Positions 50,375 through 60,564 of a DNA stretch of 64,000 nucleotides are shown here, piece after piece; position 1 is the stretch's first letter; every line of letters starts with the position of its first letter. This DNA comes from Syntrophobotulus glycolicus DSM 8271 (GTDB taxonomy: Bacteria > Bacillota > Desulfitobacteriia > Desulfitobacteriales > Syntrophobotulaceae): positions 2,914,001 to 2,978,000 of the forward strand of contig NC_015172.1 in assembly GCF_000190635.1 (NCBI RefSeq), read 5' to 3'. Under the pieces are notes generated by a model. That model was not told where the DNA came from and made no database searches. It saw only the letters and a program-made list of their open reading frames with translations. The translations under genes were made by a program, and so were the position numbers.

Positions 50375-51842
50375 CTTTCTTCCCTTCCCGTCTTTTTTCT
50401 TCTGCAGCGGGGGACCCGGTTCCAAGTGAGATCAGGATACTTGTCCCTCCCCCCGCATTGCTGACCGCCCAAACTCTTCCGTTATGCCCTTCCACAATCT
50501 GTTTGGCGATCGCCAGTCCCAAACCGCTTCCCTGGCTGCGCGCGCTGTCCGAACGGTAAAAGCGGTCAAAGATATAGGGCAGGTCCTGCGGACCGATTCC
50601 GGCTCCATTATCCCGCAGTTCAATAATGATCCCGGTATAAGTCTCCCTCAGCAATATTTTGATCTCACCCTTTTCCTTATCCATATATTTGCAGGAATTA
50701 TCTAGGATATTCATCAGTACCCGGCGCATTCTCTCCCGGTCTAGGGGAAGAACATGGCTTTGCCCCAGTCCGCTTTGCAAGCTTATCCTTATCTGGCGGC
50801 GTTCCAGCTCAGGCTCGAATTCCAGGATGCATTCCCGGATGTATTTCTCGATATCGGTAGGTTCAAACTGAAAGGGAATCTGGTTCAAATCAAGTTTTGC
50901 GTAAAGCAGGAGATCATCAATCATCGTATCAACCTGGCCGGCTTTGACATAGATTGTCTTTAAATATTTATCCATTTTCTCCGGTGTATTGGCTATTCCG
51001 TCAAAAATACCTTCCACATAGCCTTTGATGGAAGTCACGGGGGTCTTTAAGTCATGGGAGATACTGGAGATGAGCATTTTGCGGTTTTCCTCATATTTCA
51101 GCTGGGTATGGATGGACTCCTTCAGCTTGATCCGCATCGCTTCCAGTTTGCGGCATAAGGCCTGGATCTCTCCATCCCCCTCTTCGGCAATCTCATAATC
51201 GAGATTGCCCCGGCTGATCTCACCCGCAGCGTTTTGCAGGTTGCTCAAGGGCCGAATGATGCTCCGGGAAAAATGGAAAGAGATCAAGACACTGGTCGCG
51301 AGATATAAAACGAAAAAAAGCAGACCGAGAGCCGCCGCGGCCATCTTCATCTGAACGGCAGCTTTCTCAACGGGCAGTAAAATCACGGCCTTTCCAGGGG
51401 CACCATCCCGAAATTTCAAACCGACGCTTCGAATGGTATAGGTGGTGTCGGCCAGCGTAAGCCGTTTATTTAAACTGCTGTGCCAATCCTCGGCTTGCAG
51501 GCACTTGTCTATCTCAATCTGATTGAATTCACGGGAAGCAAAAATGACCTCTTCTTTTTTGACGATCAGGATTTCACCTCGGTAAGAAGCCAACTGTTCC
51601 TGCAAATGCTTTTGAAAATTCTGATCTTCCAGCATCTCGGGTTTTTGCTCCAGGGCGCTTTTGATGCTCTGGCTCACCTCCAGCTCAGCCTGGACCAATT
51701 TTTGAAAATTGACCACGGTTTTATCCGTAAAAGCAAACTGGCCGTAAAGATAAAAGACGGCCAATGCCGCTAAAACAGTAATCAGTCCGGGGATGATTAC
51801 TGTTGCCGCATTGGCCAGGATTAAACGTTTTTTCAGGTCCAT
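50361..51842 (-). CDS. Membrane sensor histidine kinase
   Basis: A 493-aa kinase with a membrane helix at 11-34 and an extracytoplasmic sensor of about 130 residues. A second helix at 167-190 is followed by HAMP (about 190-245), HisKA with phospho-His263 in SSISHDLKTPVTSIKG, and HATPase_c with NILDNSCKY, DNGAGIG and GSGLGLAI. A long sensor domain argues against the short intramembrane BceS type. It starts ten nucleotides after the ABC permease gene. Confidence 0.94.
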   Translation of the reverse strand: MDLKKRLILANAATVIIPGLITVLAALAVFYLYGQFAFTDKTVVNFQKLVQAELEVSQSIKSALEQKPEMLEDQNFQKHLQEQLASYRGEILIVKKEEVIFASREFNQIEIDKCLQAEDWHSSLNKRLTLADTTYTIRSVGLKFRDGAPGKAVILLPVEKAAVQMKMAAAALGLLFFVLYLATSVLISFHFSRSIIRPLSNLQNAAGEISRGNLDYEIAEEGDGEIQALCRKLEAMRIKLKESIHTQLKYEENRKMLISSISHDLKTPVTSIKGYVEGIFDGIANTPEKMDKYLKTIYVKAGQVDTMIDDLLLYAKLDLNQIPFQFEPTDIEKYIRECILEFEPELERRQIRISLQSGLGQSHVLPLDRERMRRVLMNILDNSCKYMDKEKGEIKILLRETYTGIIIELRDNGAGIGPQDLPYIFDRFYRSDSARSQGSGLGLAIAKQIVEGHNGRVWAVSNAGGGTSILISLGTGSPAAEEKRREGKKDEQE

Positions 51843-51851
51843 TTTATCACC

Positions 51852-52604
51852 TTAGAACTCTTTTTGGTCAAACAAATAGTACCCTGCTGTAAAGAACATT
51901 ATACCATACCCTGCCATGATCAAGAATTCCCTGATGATTTTCCCCAGGGGGAAAGTATTGGCCAGCCACAGGTTGTACCAGCCGAGATGATTGGTCAGGA
52001 ATAATCCGGAATAGGAAGAGAAGAAGATCTCTATCACCTTGAAGGCCAGAAAAATGAGAATTGCAATAAAAAAAGCGGAAATCCCGCTGCGGAAAATATT
52101 GGCCAGCAGAGCGATACCCAAAGCAAGGACATAGATGGGGATAAAGCTGACTGCATAGGCGAGGAGGATCTGACCCACCTGCACTCCGCCGGCTGAACCG
52201 GTGTTAAATATCAATCCGGCCGCCAGGGAAAAAACAAGAAGAATCAACAGATTACCCAGAATGAACACTCCTATGGTCAAGACCTTAGCGGTATATATTT
52301 TCAGCCTGCTTACCGGACGGGTCAGCGTGACCCGGATCGAATTCTGGGCAAATTCCCCGGCAAAGATTTCAATTGCCACTAAAGCTGTAAAAAGGGGAAG
52401 AACAGTATAGCTTACGGCGGAAAGAACAAGCAGGGGGAAATCCGCACTGCCCGCTCCGCGCATTCCTATCCCGCTGCGCATCCCGATGATGGCCAGTTGT
52501 CCGATTACTACGGTCATCAGGGAAATCACCACGGCAACAGAAACCTTCTTCTTTTTGCTTAACTTTTCTATCTCATTAAGAAGCGCTGCTCGAAACACGG
52601 CCAT
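51852..52604 (-). CDS. ABC-2 type transporter permease
   Basis: A 250-aa permease with six hydrophobic segments. It has the ABC-2 signature region LFTALVAIEIFAGEFAQNSIRVTL, here cited as the conserved FAGEFAQNSIR. The first 15 residues form a cytoplasmic coupling helix (ALLNEIEKLSKKKK). It overlaps the ATPase gene by 29 bp, so they form one transporter. Such pairs often expel antimicrobial peptides or act on the envelope. The substrate is not known. Confidence 0.88.
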   Translation of the reverse strand: MAVFRAALLNEIEKLSKKKKVSVAVVISLMTVVIGQLAIIGMRSGIGMRGAGSADFPLLVLSAVSYTVLPLFTALVAIEIFAGEFAQNSIRVTLTRPVSRLKIYTAKVLTIGVFILGNLLILLVFSLAAGLIFNTGSAGGVQVGQILLAYAVSFIPIYVLALGIALLANIFRSGISAFFIAILIFLAFKVIEIFFSSYSGLFLTNHLGWYNLWLANTFPLGKIIREFLIMAGYGIMFFTAGYYLFDQKEF

Positions 52605-53316
52605 TTCTTTCTACCTCACTCACAAAATAATTCTCCAGGCTGGCATAGTTTTGCAGGATATCCGGCATGCTCTGGACACTGAGCATTTTTCCGTTTAAGA
52701 TTACCCCGATACGGGTACAGGTCAGCTCCACATCATGAATCAGATGGCTGGAAATAAAGAATGTGGTGTTATCTTCTTCAGCCAGGCGGTGGATCAGCCT
52801 GCGGATGTCGATCATTCCTTCGACATCAAGCCCATTCAGCGGTTCATCCAGAATGAGAAGCCTGGGTCTGGATAAAATCGCTGCCGCTATCCCCAACCGT
52901 TGTTTCATGCCCAGGGAAAATTTCCTCGGTTTTTCATGCTTGTATTTGAGCATCCCGGTCAGTTCCAGGGCTTCATCCAGACGGCTGTCATCGACATGCG
53001 GATAATAACGGGCGATTTGCTTTAAGTTTTCCCAAGCACTGAGATAGGGATGCGATTCCGCGATTTCAATAATACTCCCTACCTGAGCGGTGGCCTTTTC
53101 GTATTCTTCCAGTACACTATGGCCAAAAATCCTGACATCTCCCCTGTCGGGCCTGATTAAACCCGTCATGATTTTCATGGCGGTTGTTTTGCCGGCTCCA
53201 TTCGGTCCTAAAAAACCGAAGATATCCCCTTTGCCGATCTCCAGATTAATGTCTTCTATCCCTCTGTGGTTGGGATAAGTTTTGGTCAGGCCGGTGATTT
53301 CTATTACTTTTTCCAC
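52576..53316 (-). CDS. ABC transporter ATP-binding protein, BcrA-like
   Basis: A 246-aa ATPase with GPNGAGKTTAMK (Walker A), signature FSLGMKQRLGIAAA, Walker B LLILDEPLNGLD and HLIHD switch. It matches the bacitracin-resistance BcrA group. GTG at 53316 is chosen because GGAGGAGCAG precedes it; the open frame to 53403 has no ribosome site. It is translated with the permease downstream. Confidence 0.9.
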   Translation of the reverse strand: MEKVIEITGLTKTYPNHRGIEDINLEIGKGDIFGFLGPNGAGKTTAMKIMTGLIRPDRGDVRIFGHSVLEEYEKATAQVGSIIEIAESHPYLSAWENLKQIARYYPHVDDSRLDEALELTGMLKYKHEKPRKFSLGMKQRLGIAAAILSRPRLLILDEPLNGLDVEGMIDIRRLIHRLAEEDNTTFFISSHLIHDVELTCTRIGVILNGKMLSVQSMPDILQNYASLENYFVSEVERNGRVSSSAS

Positions 53317-53437
53317 TTTCTGCTCCTCCCTGGCATTCGTTTCCCGCAAAACAGTCCCGGCAGGACTATGATCAACGTGATGAGCAGGACCGCTGAAAAT
53401 CATTCTCAGCAGCCCTGCTTTTCAATATGAGCCTTCC

Positions 53438-54679
53438 TTACTCCAAGACCATCCTATATTGCGAATCATAGTTTCTGCCCATTCTGTTGTGAAGATTAAA
53501 ATAACACTGACTGCTTCCTGAATTAAAGAACAGATCTCCCTCAAGCTTTGATCCGTCTTTCTGAACAGCTTCAAATCTTGCCGTAGAGTCATTTTTATCC
53601 TCACCGTAATTTGCCACAAAGCTAAATTCACTTATGGTCTGGGAAGCGTACTCTTCATAGCCCTGCCGATATTCTTCACGATACTTTCCGCTGACCGACT
53701 GCTGGTTGATGTCCGTGATTTCCAAGATTCTCTGACCGATTTTGACAAACTTCTGGTCTTTTTCGATCACAATGTCATTGGTGTATTGGCCAAGATATTT
53801 TTGCGGTGCGGTTTTCACTGATTCGGTGCTATTCGCAGAAGTCTTTTCAACTTTCTTGCCTGTCAGGTCGGGAGCTTGGACGGTCGTTGTATTGATTCCG
53901 GAGATCTTCACCAGCACTTCCAGTGTCAATTCGTGGACCTTGCCGTCCTCTTCGGTCCCGCAAAGCTTTCCTGTCGCCGTCACCTTTTCTATGGTCCCAT
54001 CCTGATTTACCGCAGCATTGCCCGTTACCTCTTTGACATAGATATCTTTGGTCAACCTCGGCATTAACATCTCTGCCCGGCTTTGACCCATCTGCTTAAC
54101 CTGCAATGAGGCTACGGCATTTACCAAAGCCGGGATTTGCGTCTCCTGCAAGGAACCGGAGAACTCCTTGGAGCCGTCCGCTTTTTCCTCAACAACGACA
54201 TAATCCTTGAGATTGCCGATTACCGCATCGGCAATTTTCTCAATATCTTCCGCTTCTTCTTGTTTGAAAGGATCCTCCATGATGGTCCCGTTTCCTTCCG
54301 TAAATTCAGTTACATAATAGGTCTCACTGTCGCTGCCTTTACCGATCATCTTATTTTTTTCCCGATAATAATAACTGGTGTGTGATTGCCCCTTACTGTC
54401 TTTACTGGAGCCGGTGTTTTCGGAAATATTATTTATCCGGTCGTATTTTTGGCTGCTGTTCTCATAGCTCAATTCCGTCCCGTTATCCTTGAGGCTGTAG
54501 GAAAAATCCACCTGGTAGTTATTAAAGACCTCCGAACAGTCGGCCGTAGTCTTTTTCACGGCAGCTTTAAACTGTTCATAACCGCTCTTATTCGCAATAT
54601 CCGCCAGGGCTGTGGTGGTAAACAGCATGGCCCCGGCGAGAAAGCCGGCAATAACGGCTGTTTTCTTTTTTATCTTCAT
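53438..54679 (-). CDS. Secreted protein of unknown function, first gene of the ABC/two-component operon
   Basis: A 413-aa protein with a clear signal peptide (about 1-26, KKKTAVIAGFLAGAMLFTTTALA). The mature part is hydrophilic with many Ser, Thr, Lys and Glu and alternating strands, such as YQVDFSYSLKDNGTELSYEN. No cysteine lipobox, no recognised catalytic motif and no C-terminal anchor were seen. GGAG is eight bases before the ATG. Its place at the head of an ABC plus sensor-kinase set suggests an envelope role or a ligand-binding partner. That is inference only. Confidence 0.8.
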   Translation of the reverse strand: MKIKKKTAVIAGFLAGAMLFTTTALADIANKSGYEQFKAAVKKTTADCSEVFNNYQVDFSYSLKDNGTELSYENSSQKYDRINNISENTGSSKDSKGQSHTSYYYREKNKMIGKGSDSETYYVTEFTEGNGTIMEDPFKQEEAEDIEKIADAVIGNLKDYVVVEEKADGSKEFSGSLQETQIPALVNAVASLQVKQMGQSRAEMLMPRLTKDIYVKEVTGNAAVNQDGTIEKVTATGKLCGTEEDGKVHELTLEVLVKISGINTTTVQAPDLTGKKVEKTSANSTESVKTAPQKYLGQYTNDIVIEKDQKFVKIGQRILEITDINQQSVSGKYREEYRQGYEEYASQTISEFSFVANYGEDKNDSTARFEAVQKDGSKLEGDLFFNSGSSQCYFNLHNRMGRNYDSQYRMVLE

Positions 54680-54772
54680 TTCTCTGACTCCTTTCTGTTT
54701 GGGAAAAGCTTTCCTGATTTTTATTATAGAGCTCTGGTCTTGATTTTCTCTAAACAAATCATTAAAAAATTA

Positions 54773-55966
54773 TTAACGATTGATCCTTCTTTCCGGAACA
54801 GCTAACCGCAAAGACAGAAAAAAAGCTCCCATTGTAAGCAAAACAATCATACCGACAATACCGGCCCAGCCGAACCTGATCCAGAATAGCCCCCCTATCG
54901 TGCCGCTGATGCTGGAACCGACATAGTAAAAGAATAGATATAATGCCGAAGCCTGAGCTTTATCCTCCCCGGCCAAGAGCCCGATCCAACTGCTGGCAAT
55001 GGAATGGCAGGCAAAAAATCCGAAAACAAAGACAGCAATGCCAAAAATCTTCACCCACAGGTTGGCCGCCAGGGTAATTAGGATTCCAGCCAGTACGATT
55101 GCTATTGCTATGCTCAGCACCTTATGCCTTCCTTTTTTGTCGGCCAGTCTGCCCATCCAGGTCGAGCTGATTGTTCCCACAGTATTGATGATAAAGATCC
55201 AGCCGACAATGGATTGGCTGAGGGAATACGGCGGAGCAAGCAGTTGAAAGCTGATGTAATTAAACAGGGTGACAAAACAACTCATGAACAAAAAACCCAA
55301 TCCATAAAGAGTGAGCAAATTGGGGTCTTTACACTGGGAAACAAGCTGTTTCACGATATTTTTCACCTCGACGGGCTTCCGTTTAAAATTGCGGGAGGGC
55401 GGCAGCAGGAGCCAGAACATGATGGCGGCGGCCAGACCGAAAGCCCCCACCGCCGCTATCGCCACCCTCCAGCTGTAGTACTCCGTAATTATGCCGCTGA
55501 TAATTCTTCCGCTCATCCCTCCGATAGAGTTTCCGCTGATGTAAAGGCCCATGGCCAGTCCGAGTCCCTCCGGCTCGATTTCCTCGCTTAAATATGTCAT
55601 GGCAATTGCCGGCAGCCCGGCCAAAACAATCCCCTGGATGACCCGGATGAAAAGGAGCAAGTGATAATCAGGGCTTATTGCCGTCAGGACAGCCAGCAGA
55701 GATGCGGTGATGATGGAAAATGTCATAATGGACTTTCTGCCAACAGCGTCGGAAAGAAACCCCACGAACAGCATGCTGACCGCCATGGCCATAGTTGTGA
55801 TGGACAAGGAGAGGCTGGCCGCGGCCGGGGAAATATTAAATTCCCCCGCAAGCTCCGGCATAAGGGGCTGAACATTGTACAATATCGCGAAGGTATTGAC
55901 TCCTCCCGCAAAAAGGGCAAGCACAATTCTCTGAAATGATCTGGTGCCTTGTTTTACGTAATTCAC
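54773..55966 (-). CDS. MFS transporter, YnfM-like
   Basis: A 397-aa exporter with 12 predicted helices. Loop 2-3 carries GFLSDAVGRKSIM, the conserved MFS motif A. AMTYLSEEIEPEGLGLAMG and GGMSGRIISGIITEYYSWR follow the YnfM/Bcr-like pattern. The start is GTG at 55966 with only a weak ribosome site, 21 nt after the amidotransferase gene, so it is likely co-transcribed with it. Substrate unknown. Confidence 0.85.
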   Translation of the reverse strand: MNYVKQGTRSFQRIVLALFAGGVNTFAILYNVQPLMPELAGEFNISPAAASLSLSITTMAMAVSMLFVGFLSDAVGRKSIMTFSIITASLLAVLTAISPDYHLLLFIRVIQGIVLAGLPAIAMTYLSEEIEPEGLGLAMGLYISGNSIGGMSGRIISGIITEYYSWRVAIAAVGAFGLAAAIMFWLLLPPSRNFKRKPVEVKNIVKQLVSQCKDPNLLTLYGLGFLFMSCFVTLFNYISFQLLAPPYSLSQSIVGWIFIINTVGTISSTWMGRLADKKGRHKVLSIAIAIVLAGILITLAANLWVKIFGIAVFVFGFFACHSIASSWIGLLAGEDKAQASALYLFFYYVGSSISGTIGGLFWIRFGWAGIVGMIVLLTMGAFFLSLRLAVPERRINR

Positions 55967-55987
55967 TGAAGATGACTTCTTTCCGCT

Positions 55988-56701
55988 TTATTCATGATCG
56001 AGTAGGTTAAGGAACTGCTTAAGCAGGGCTTCCCCATAGTGATTTTCCCGTACTGATTGTCTGATCTTGTTCACGTCGTAACCTTTTCGAAGCAGGTAAT
56101 CGTTTTGTTCTTCGATATAAGCGGATATGAGGTCCGCTGTGAATTCCGGGTGAAATTGAACTCCCCAGATATTGTCGTTATAGACAAAAGCATGATGCTG
56201 TTCATGCTCACTGGATGCCAGGACCACGGCCCCCGGCGGAAGCCTCTCCGCAGTCTGGGCATGGAGGACATGCGCGGTAAAATTGGGAGGAAGGATCCCC
56301 AGCAGGGGATCTTTTCTTCCTCCGGCTGTAAGGTGAATATCTACGGTGCCTGTTTCCCTGCCTCTGGGATGAAAATCCACCCTTCCTCCGAAGGCATCAG
56401 CCAAAAGCTGATGCCCAAAGCAGATGCCCAGAGTGGGAATTCTCCTGGGAGCATTGGCACGCAGCCAGTCTTCCAGGAATAAAATCCAGGCTGCGCGGCT
56501 GCCGACACTGGCATTTGCTCCGGTGATGATCATTCCTGATACATCATCAAGGCTGGGCGGCTGTTTCTCCTGGTATACGGGCCAGATCACAGTATCCTCA
56601 GATACGTCCATTTGGCGGAGAAACACTTCTTCAGCGTCCCCGAACCGTTCCTTTATGGCCTCAGGCGTCGTTCCGGTCTTAATCAGTAAAAGCTTTTTCA
56701 T
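55988..56701 (-). CDS. Class I glutamine amidotransferase-like protein
   Basis: A 237-aa stand-alone amidotransferase similar to the GMP-synthase glutaminase family. The catalytic triad is visible: Cys94 in LGICFGHQLLADAFGG, and His184 with Glu186 in GVQFHPEF. No synthetase domain is attached, and no partner gene is next to it. Roles in gamma-glutamyl hydrolysis or an uncharacterised amidation are possible. AAAGGAGCATCACC precedes the ATG. Confidence 0.85.
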   Translation of the reverse strand: MKKLLLIKTGTTPEAIKERFGDAEEVFLRQMDVSEDTVIWPVYQEKQPPSLDDVSGMIITGANASVGSRAAWILFLEDWLRANAPRRIPTLGICFGHQLLADAFGGRVDFHPRGRETGTVDIHLTAGGRKDPLLGILPPNFTAHVLHAQTAERLPPGAVVLASSEHEQHHAFVYNDNIWGVQFHPEFTADLISAYIEEQNDYLLRKGYDVNKIRQSVRENHYGEALLKQFLNLLDHE

Positions 56702-56742
56702 GGTGATGCTCCTTTCCTCAAGAGACCTCCTTCCTTCTCTCT

Positions 56743-59700
56743 TTAGTATGCTAAGGTATCTCCCTGCGCAAACAGGTAAACATATTTCTCTTTAACCCTT
56801 TTACCGGTCAGGGTTTCCAGGGCCCTGGCATAATAGGCAAGCTGTACCCTGTACCTCTCTCGAAGCTGACCTGACCCACCTTCAGGCACATAGTCCGTTT
56901 TGTAGTCGAGCAGGACGAGACCGTCCGGCTCCTCAAAGAAACAATCGATCACACCTTGGAGCAAAATATTTTCTCCTTGATAAACCTCGCTGTCCATATG
57001 TTCATAGACTTCCCCGCAGGGAATCTCCATGTTAAAGGGTACTTCCCGGTTGATGGAGCGGGAGGCGCACATTCTTCTCCCTAAATCCGACTGCAGGAAG
57101 GTCCGGATTTTGTTTACGTCAATGCCTTGAGCCTGTTGTTTGGTCAACAGGTCTTTATTGATCATCTTCTCTATCTGAATTTCAATATCCTCTTTGCCAT
57201 AGTCCAGATGCTGCATGATAAAATGGAGAACTGTCCCTGCTTCGGCCGCGCTGAGACCTTTCTTCTCTTCCATAAACATGGGCCTTTTCACGGGCATATC
57301 CGGATAGAGGTATGCCAAACCCTCTTCAGGGCTGTTTTGCTCAAAACGTCTTTTCAGCTCTGTCACCGTCAGTTTGGCCGAGGTCCCGGCAAGCGCCGCA
57401 AAGGGGTATACCCAGCTTAATCTGCGCTCAATCTCGGGTTCGACGCCCTCCGGCTGGTTTTCGCCGGTCAAATAATCGAGCCATTTTTCCAATTCCTGCT
57501 CACTTTCCTCCCGCCCCGCGGGTGGAATCTTCATCTCTCTGATGTCCCCTGTATTGATCCGCCAGATGGAAGGATCGCCGATCAGCCGCCCTGAGAAGAT
57601 GTGCGGGCGCAAGGTGCAGGCCTGGTGCCTCATCAATGCCGGCCCGATCCAGTCCAGATATCTGTTGCTGTGCAGAACCTCATAAGCAGGCAATTTTTCC
57701 CCAGCGCTGCCCGCGGATTCGGCCCATTTCCTGACGTCCTTGTCCAGATCCTTGACGGTTGCCGTAATCACCAGTTTTTCCCTGGCCCTGGTCAACGCTA
57801 CATATAATATCCGCATTTCCTCCGAAAGTGTTTCTGCCCGGAGCTTTTCCCTGAGGGCTTGTTTGAGCAGAGAAGGGTAAGAGAGGCGCAGGCTTGGCGT
57901 GACGACCTCCGGGCCGAATCCCAGATCATGATGGAGAAGAATATTTTTATTCATATCCTGCAAATTAAATTTTTTCCCGCAGCCCGCCAGGATCACTACC
58001 GGAAATTCCAGGCCTTTGCTTTTATGGATGCTCATTATCCGGACTACATTGTCGTTTTCTCCAAGTATTTTGGCACTGCCCAAGTCATTGCGGCTGTCTT
58101 TGAGCTTATCGATAAAGTTGACAAAATGAAATAGTCCCTTATAGCTTGTCTCCTCAAACTGCCTGGCCCGTTCAAACAAAATGCGCAGATTTGCCTGTCT
58201 CTGCTCCCCCAAGGGCATCGCCCCTATCGCTGCGTAATAACCTGTTTCCTGATAAAGGCGCCAAAGCAGCCGCTCAGTTGACAGGTGCTGAGAAACACGC
58301 CGCCATTGGAGAAGCTTTTGGCTGAAAGCAGCGGCTTTCATGGCGGCTGGGGTCTCCGAGCCGGCCAGAATCTGCAGGGCCTTGTATAAAGACGCTTTAC
58401 GGTCGGCCAGGCGCAATTCAGCCAGGTCCTCGGTCGTAAAGTCCGCTACCGGCGACCTGAGCACGGCCAGCAGCGGAATGTCCTGTAAAGGGTTATCGAT
58501 GATCTGCAGCAGGGACATCATCACCTGAATTTCGATGGTCTTGAAAAAGCCGGCCCCGGTATCGGCAAATGCCGGTATGCCCTGAGCCGTCAGTTCTTCC
58601 ATGAACACTTCCGACCAGTTTCGGGTTGTCCGCAGGAGAATGACAATGTCTCTGAACTCGACACAACGATATCTTTCCGCAATTTTATCCCAGACCTGAA
58701 AAACCTTTCCTTTTTCATCAGGCTCCCTCAGTTGTTTGATCAGCCGGGCAATCAGGCGCGCTTCACACTGGATATTTTCCAAAACTTCTTCTTTTTCCTC
58801 ATTTTCACTGTCCCTCTGCCGGCCTTCTTCATTACCGGCACTGTCGTCAATAGGATTGCTCCTGCCGTTTGCTCCGGCCTCCGCCTCATCCTGATCCGGG
58901 CTGTCCGAAAGACCGGCCTCTGCTTGTCCGCCGGTCTGAAGGAGATAGAGCTCGACTTCTCCCCCTACTTCGGCATTTTCGGTCTTGCTTTCTTCAAATG
59001 CCGCTCCCGGGTTCAGGGCCTCGGCATCCGTATAATGAAGTTCGCCCACTTTTTCTGACATGATTTGTTTGAACAGGAAATTGACCGCGTTTAAAATCTC
59101 AGGACGGCTGCGGAAGTTTTTGAACAGAAGGATCTTGCGGTCAGAACCGCCTCTTTCAGAGGCATAGCTGTTGTACTTTTCCAGGAACAGCTCCGGTCTG
59201 GCCTGTCTGAACCGGTAAATGCTCTGCTTGACATCCCCGACCATAAAGATGTTCGGATTGTCTTTTCCGGTCAGCATGCCGATCATAAATTCCTGCACAT
59301 CATTGCTGTCCTGATATTCATCAACGAGAATTTCGCTGAAACGCTCCCGATAGCTCAAGGCGACAGGTGAAGGGACAATGTTTCCCTGTTCATCGGTTTG
59401 GGTCAGAACCTGTAAACAAAAATGCTCGAGGTCGTTAAAATCAAGAACGGATTTCCCGTTCTTGCGATCGGCGTATTTTTTGCCGAGATCCAGAACAAGG
59501 CCGCTGAGACACTTCATCAAAGGGTATAAGGATTTCAAATCAGCGGACAGACCTGCTGAATCGGTCAGAAATATTCGTTCTTTGATTTTTCGCAGCCGTA
59601 TTTTCACCTCGTCACGGATATTTTTGACGGATTCCTGTTTGGTTTTATCGGCGTCCTTGCCTGCTGAGGGCCAGCGGCTGAACTGGACAGACTGCATTTT

Positions 59701-60564
59701 GGCCAAAAGGCGGTCCCATCGGTGACCGCTTCCCGACCTGCTGAGAGCCAGCAGCTCCTCCACATGGGAGAGATCCTCGCCCAAGACCGGAATATAGTTT
59801 TGCAGGCCGCCTGTCCCGTCCTTGATCATCTCCAAGGCCCGGTTCAGCTGTTCAACCAAATTCTCCAGTTCCATCTCAGCTGATTCCAGGAGGATCTTTC
59901 CCCAGGGGGTCTCGCTAAAATCCTCATCCGTATATTCAAGCAATTCCGCATATTTAAGCAATTCCGCTGTTTTATCCTGAAGCCATTTTTCCGGCCAGGG
60001 ACTGCTCTGAATAAAATTGTAAAGATTTAAGACCATGTCCTGGAGGGCCTGGTCATCCCTGTTTCCCCCATAGCATTCCAGAAGTTCGTCAAAATTTTCG
60101 TCTGTGGTTTCCTTCTCATAAAGCTCTTCAAAAAGCTCCTGTAAAGACTCCAGTTTCATTAACGCGGCTTCGGTTTCATTGGCAATTCTGAAATCGGGAT
60201 CAAGATTGATCCGGTGAAAGTTCGTACGGATCACTTCCAGGCAAAAGGAGTGAATGGTGGTGATGGAGGCTTTATGGAGGAGGGTCAGCTGTCTCTGAAT
60301 ATTCGGGGAATCCGGATTGTCCTCCAGGACTTTGCTGATCGCCTCTGCTATTCTTTCCCGCATTTCGGCGGCGGCGGCATTGGTAAAGGTCACAATAAGA
60401 AGCTTGTCGATATCCACCGGGTGCTGACGGTCGGTAATTTTGCGAATGATTCTTTCAACCAGCACCGCGGTTTTGCCTGCCCCCGCGGCGGCGGCCACCA
60501 GAATACTGCAGTCCTTCTCCGATATGGCCTCCCATTGTTCATTCGTCCACTTTGTCTCACTCAT
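56743..60564 (-). CDS. addA: ATP-dependent helicase/nuclease subunit A
   Basis: A 1273-aa UvrD-type helicase fused to a RecB-type nuclease, working with AddB in double-strand-break resection. P-loop AAAGAGKTAVL (24-34), motif II LVDEYQDSND, and motif VI region LYVALTRAREKL are visible. The C-terminal nuclease has LLDYKTDYVPEGG and HxxMQHLDYG-type residues (AGTVLHFIMQHLD). It overlaps addB by 8 bp. Length is normal for the family. Confidence 0.96.
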   Translation of the reverse strand: MSETKWTNEQWEAISEKDCSILVAAAAGAGKTAVLVERIIRKITDRQHPVDIDKLLIVTFTNAAAAEMRERIAEAISKVLEDNPDSPNIQRQLTLLHKASITTIHSFCLEVIRTNFHRINLDPDFRIANETEAALMKLESLQELFEELYEKETTDENFDELLECYGGNRDDQALQDMVLNLYNFIQSSPWPEKWLQDKTAELLKYAELLEYTDEDFSETPWGKILLESAEMELENLVEQLNRALEMIKDGTGGLQNYIPVLGEDLSHVEELLALSRSGSGHRWDRLLAKMQSVQFSRWPSAGKDADKTKQESVKNIRDEVKIRLRKIKERIFLTDSAGLSADLKSLYPLMKCLSGLVLDLGKKYADRKNGKSVLDFNDLEHFCLQVLTQTDEQGNIVPSPVALSYRERFSEILVDEYQDSNDVQEFMIGMLTGKDNPNIFMVGDVKQSIYRFRQARPELFLEKYNSYASERGGSDRKILLFKNFRSRPEILNAVNFLFKQIMSEKVGELHYTDAEALNPGAAFEESKTENAEVGGEVELYLLQTGGQAEAGLSDSPDQDEAEAGANGRSNPIDDSAGNEEGRQRDSENEEKEEVLENIQCEARLIARLIKQLREPDEKGKVFQVWDKIAERYRCVEFRDIVILLRTTRNWSEVFMEELTAQGIPAFADTGAGFFKTIEIQVMMSLLQIIDNPLQDIPLLAVLRSPVADFTTEDLAELRLADRKASLYKALQILAGSETPAAMKAAAFSQKLLQWRRVSQHLSTERLLWRLYQETGYYAAIGAMPLGEQRQANLRILFERARQFEETSYKGLFHFVNFIDKLKDSRNDLGSAKILGENDNVVRIMSIHKSKGLEFPVVILAGCGKKFNLQDMNKNILLHHDLGFGPEVVTPSLRLSYPSLLKQALREKLRAETLSEEMRILYVALTRAREKLVITATVKDLDKDVRKWAESAGSAGEKLPAYEVLHSNRYLDWIGPALMRHQACTLRPHIFSGRLIGDPSIWRINTGDIREMKIPPAGREESEQELEKWLDYLTGENQPEGVEPEIERRLSWVYPFAALAGTSAKLTVTELKRRFEQNSPEEGLAYLYPDMPVKRPMFMEEKKGLSAAEAGTVLHFIMQHLDYGKEDIEIQIEKMINKDLLTKQQAQGIDVNKIRTFLQSDLGRRMCASRSINREVPFNMEIPCGEVYEHMDSEVYQGENILLQGVIDCFFEEPDGLVLLDYKTDYVPEGGSGQLRERYRVQLAYYARALETLTGKRVKEKYVYLFAQGDTLAY

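Noticed and set aside
53395-53437. Hairpin (GCAGG/CCTGC with GCTGA/TCAGC) between the secreted protein and the ABC ATPase gene
   Set aside because: No T-run follows on the minus strand, so it is not a convincing terminator; it may be an mRNA processing or stability element.
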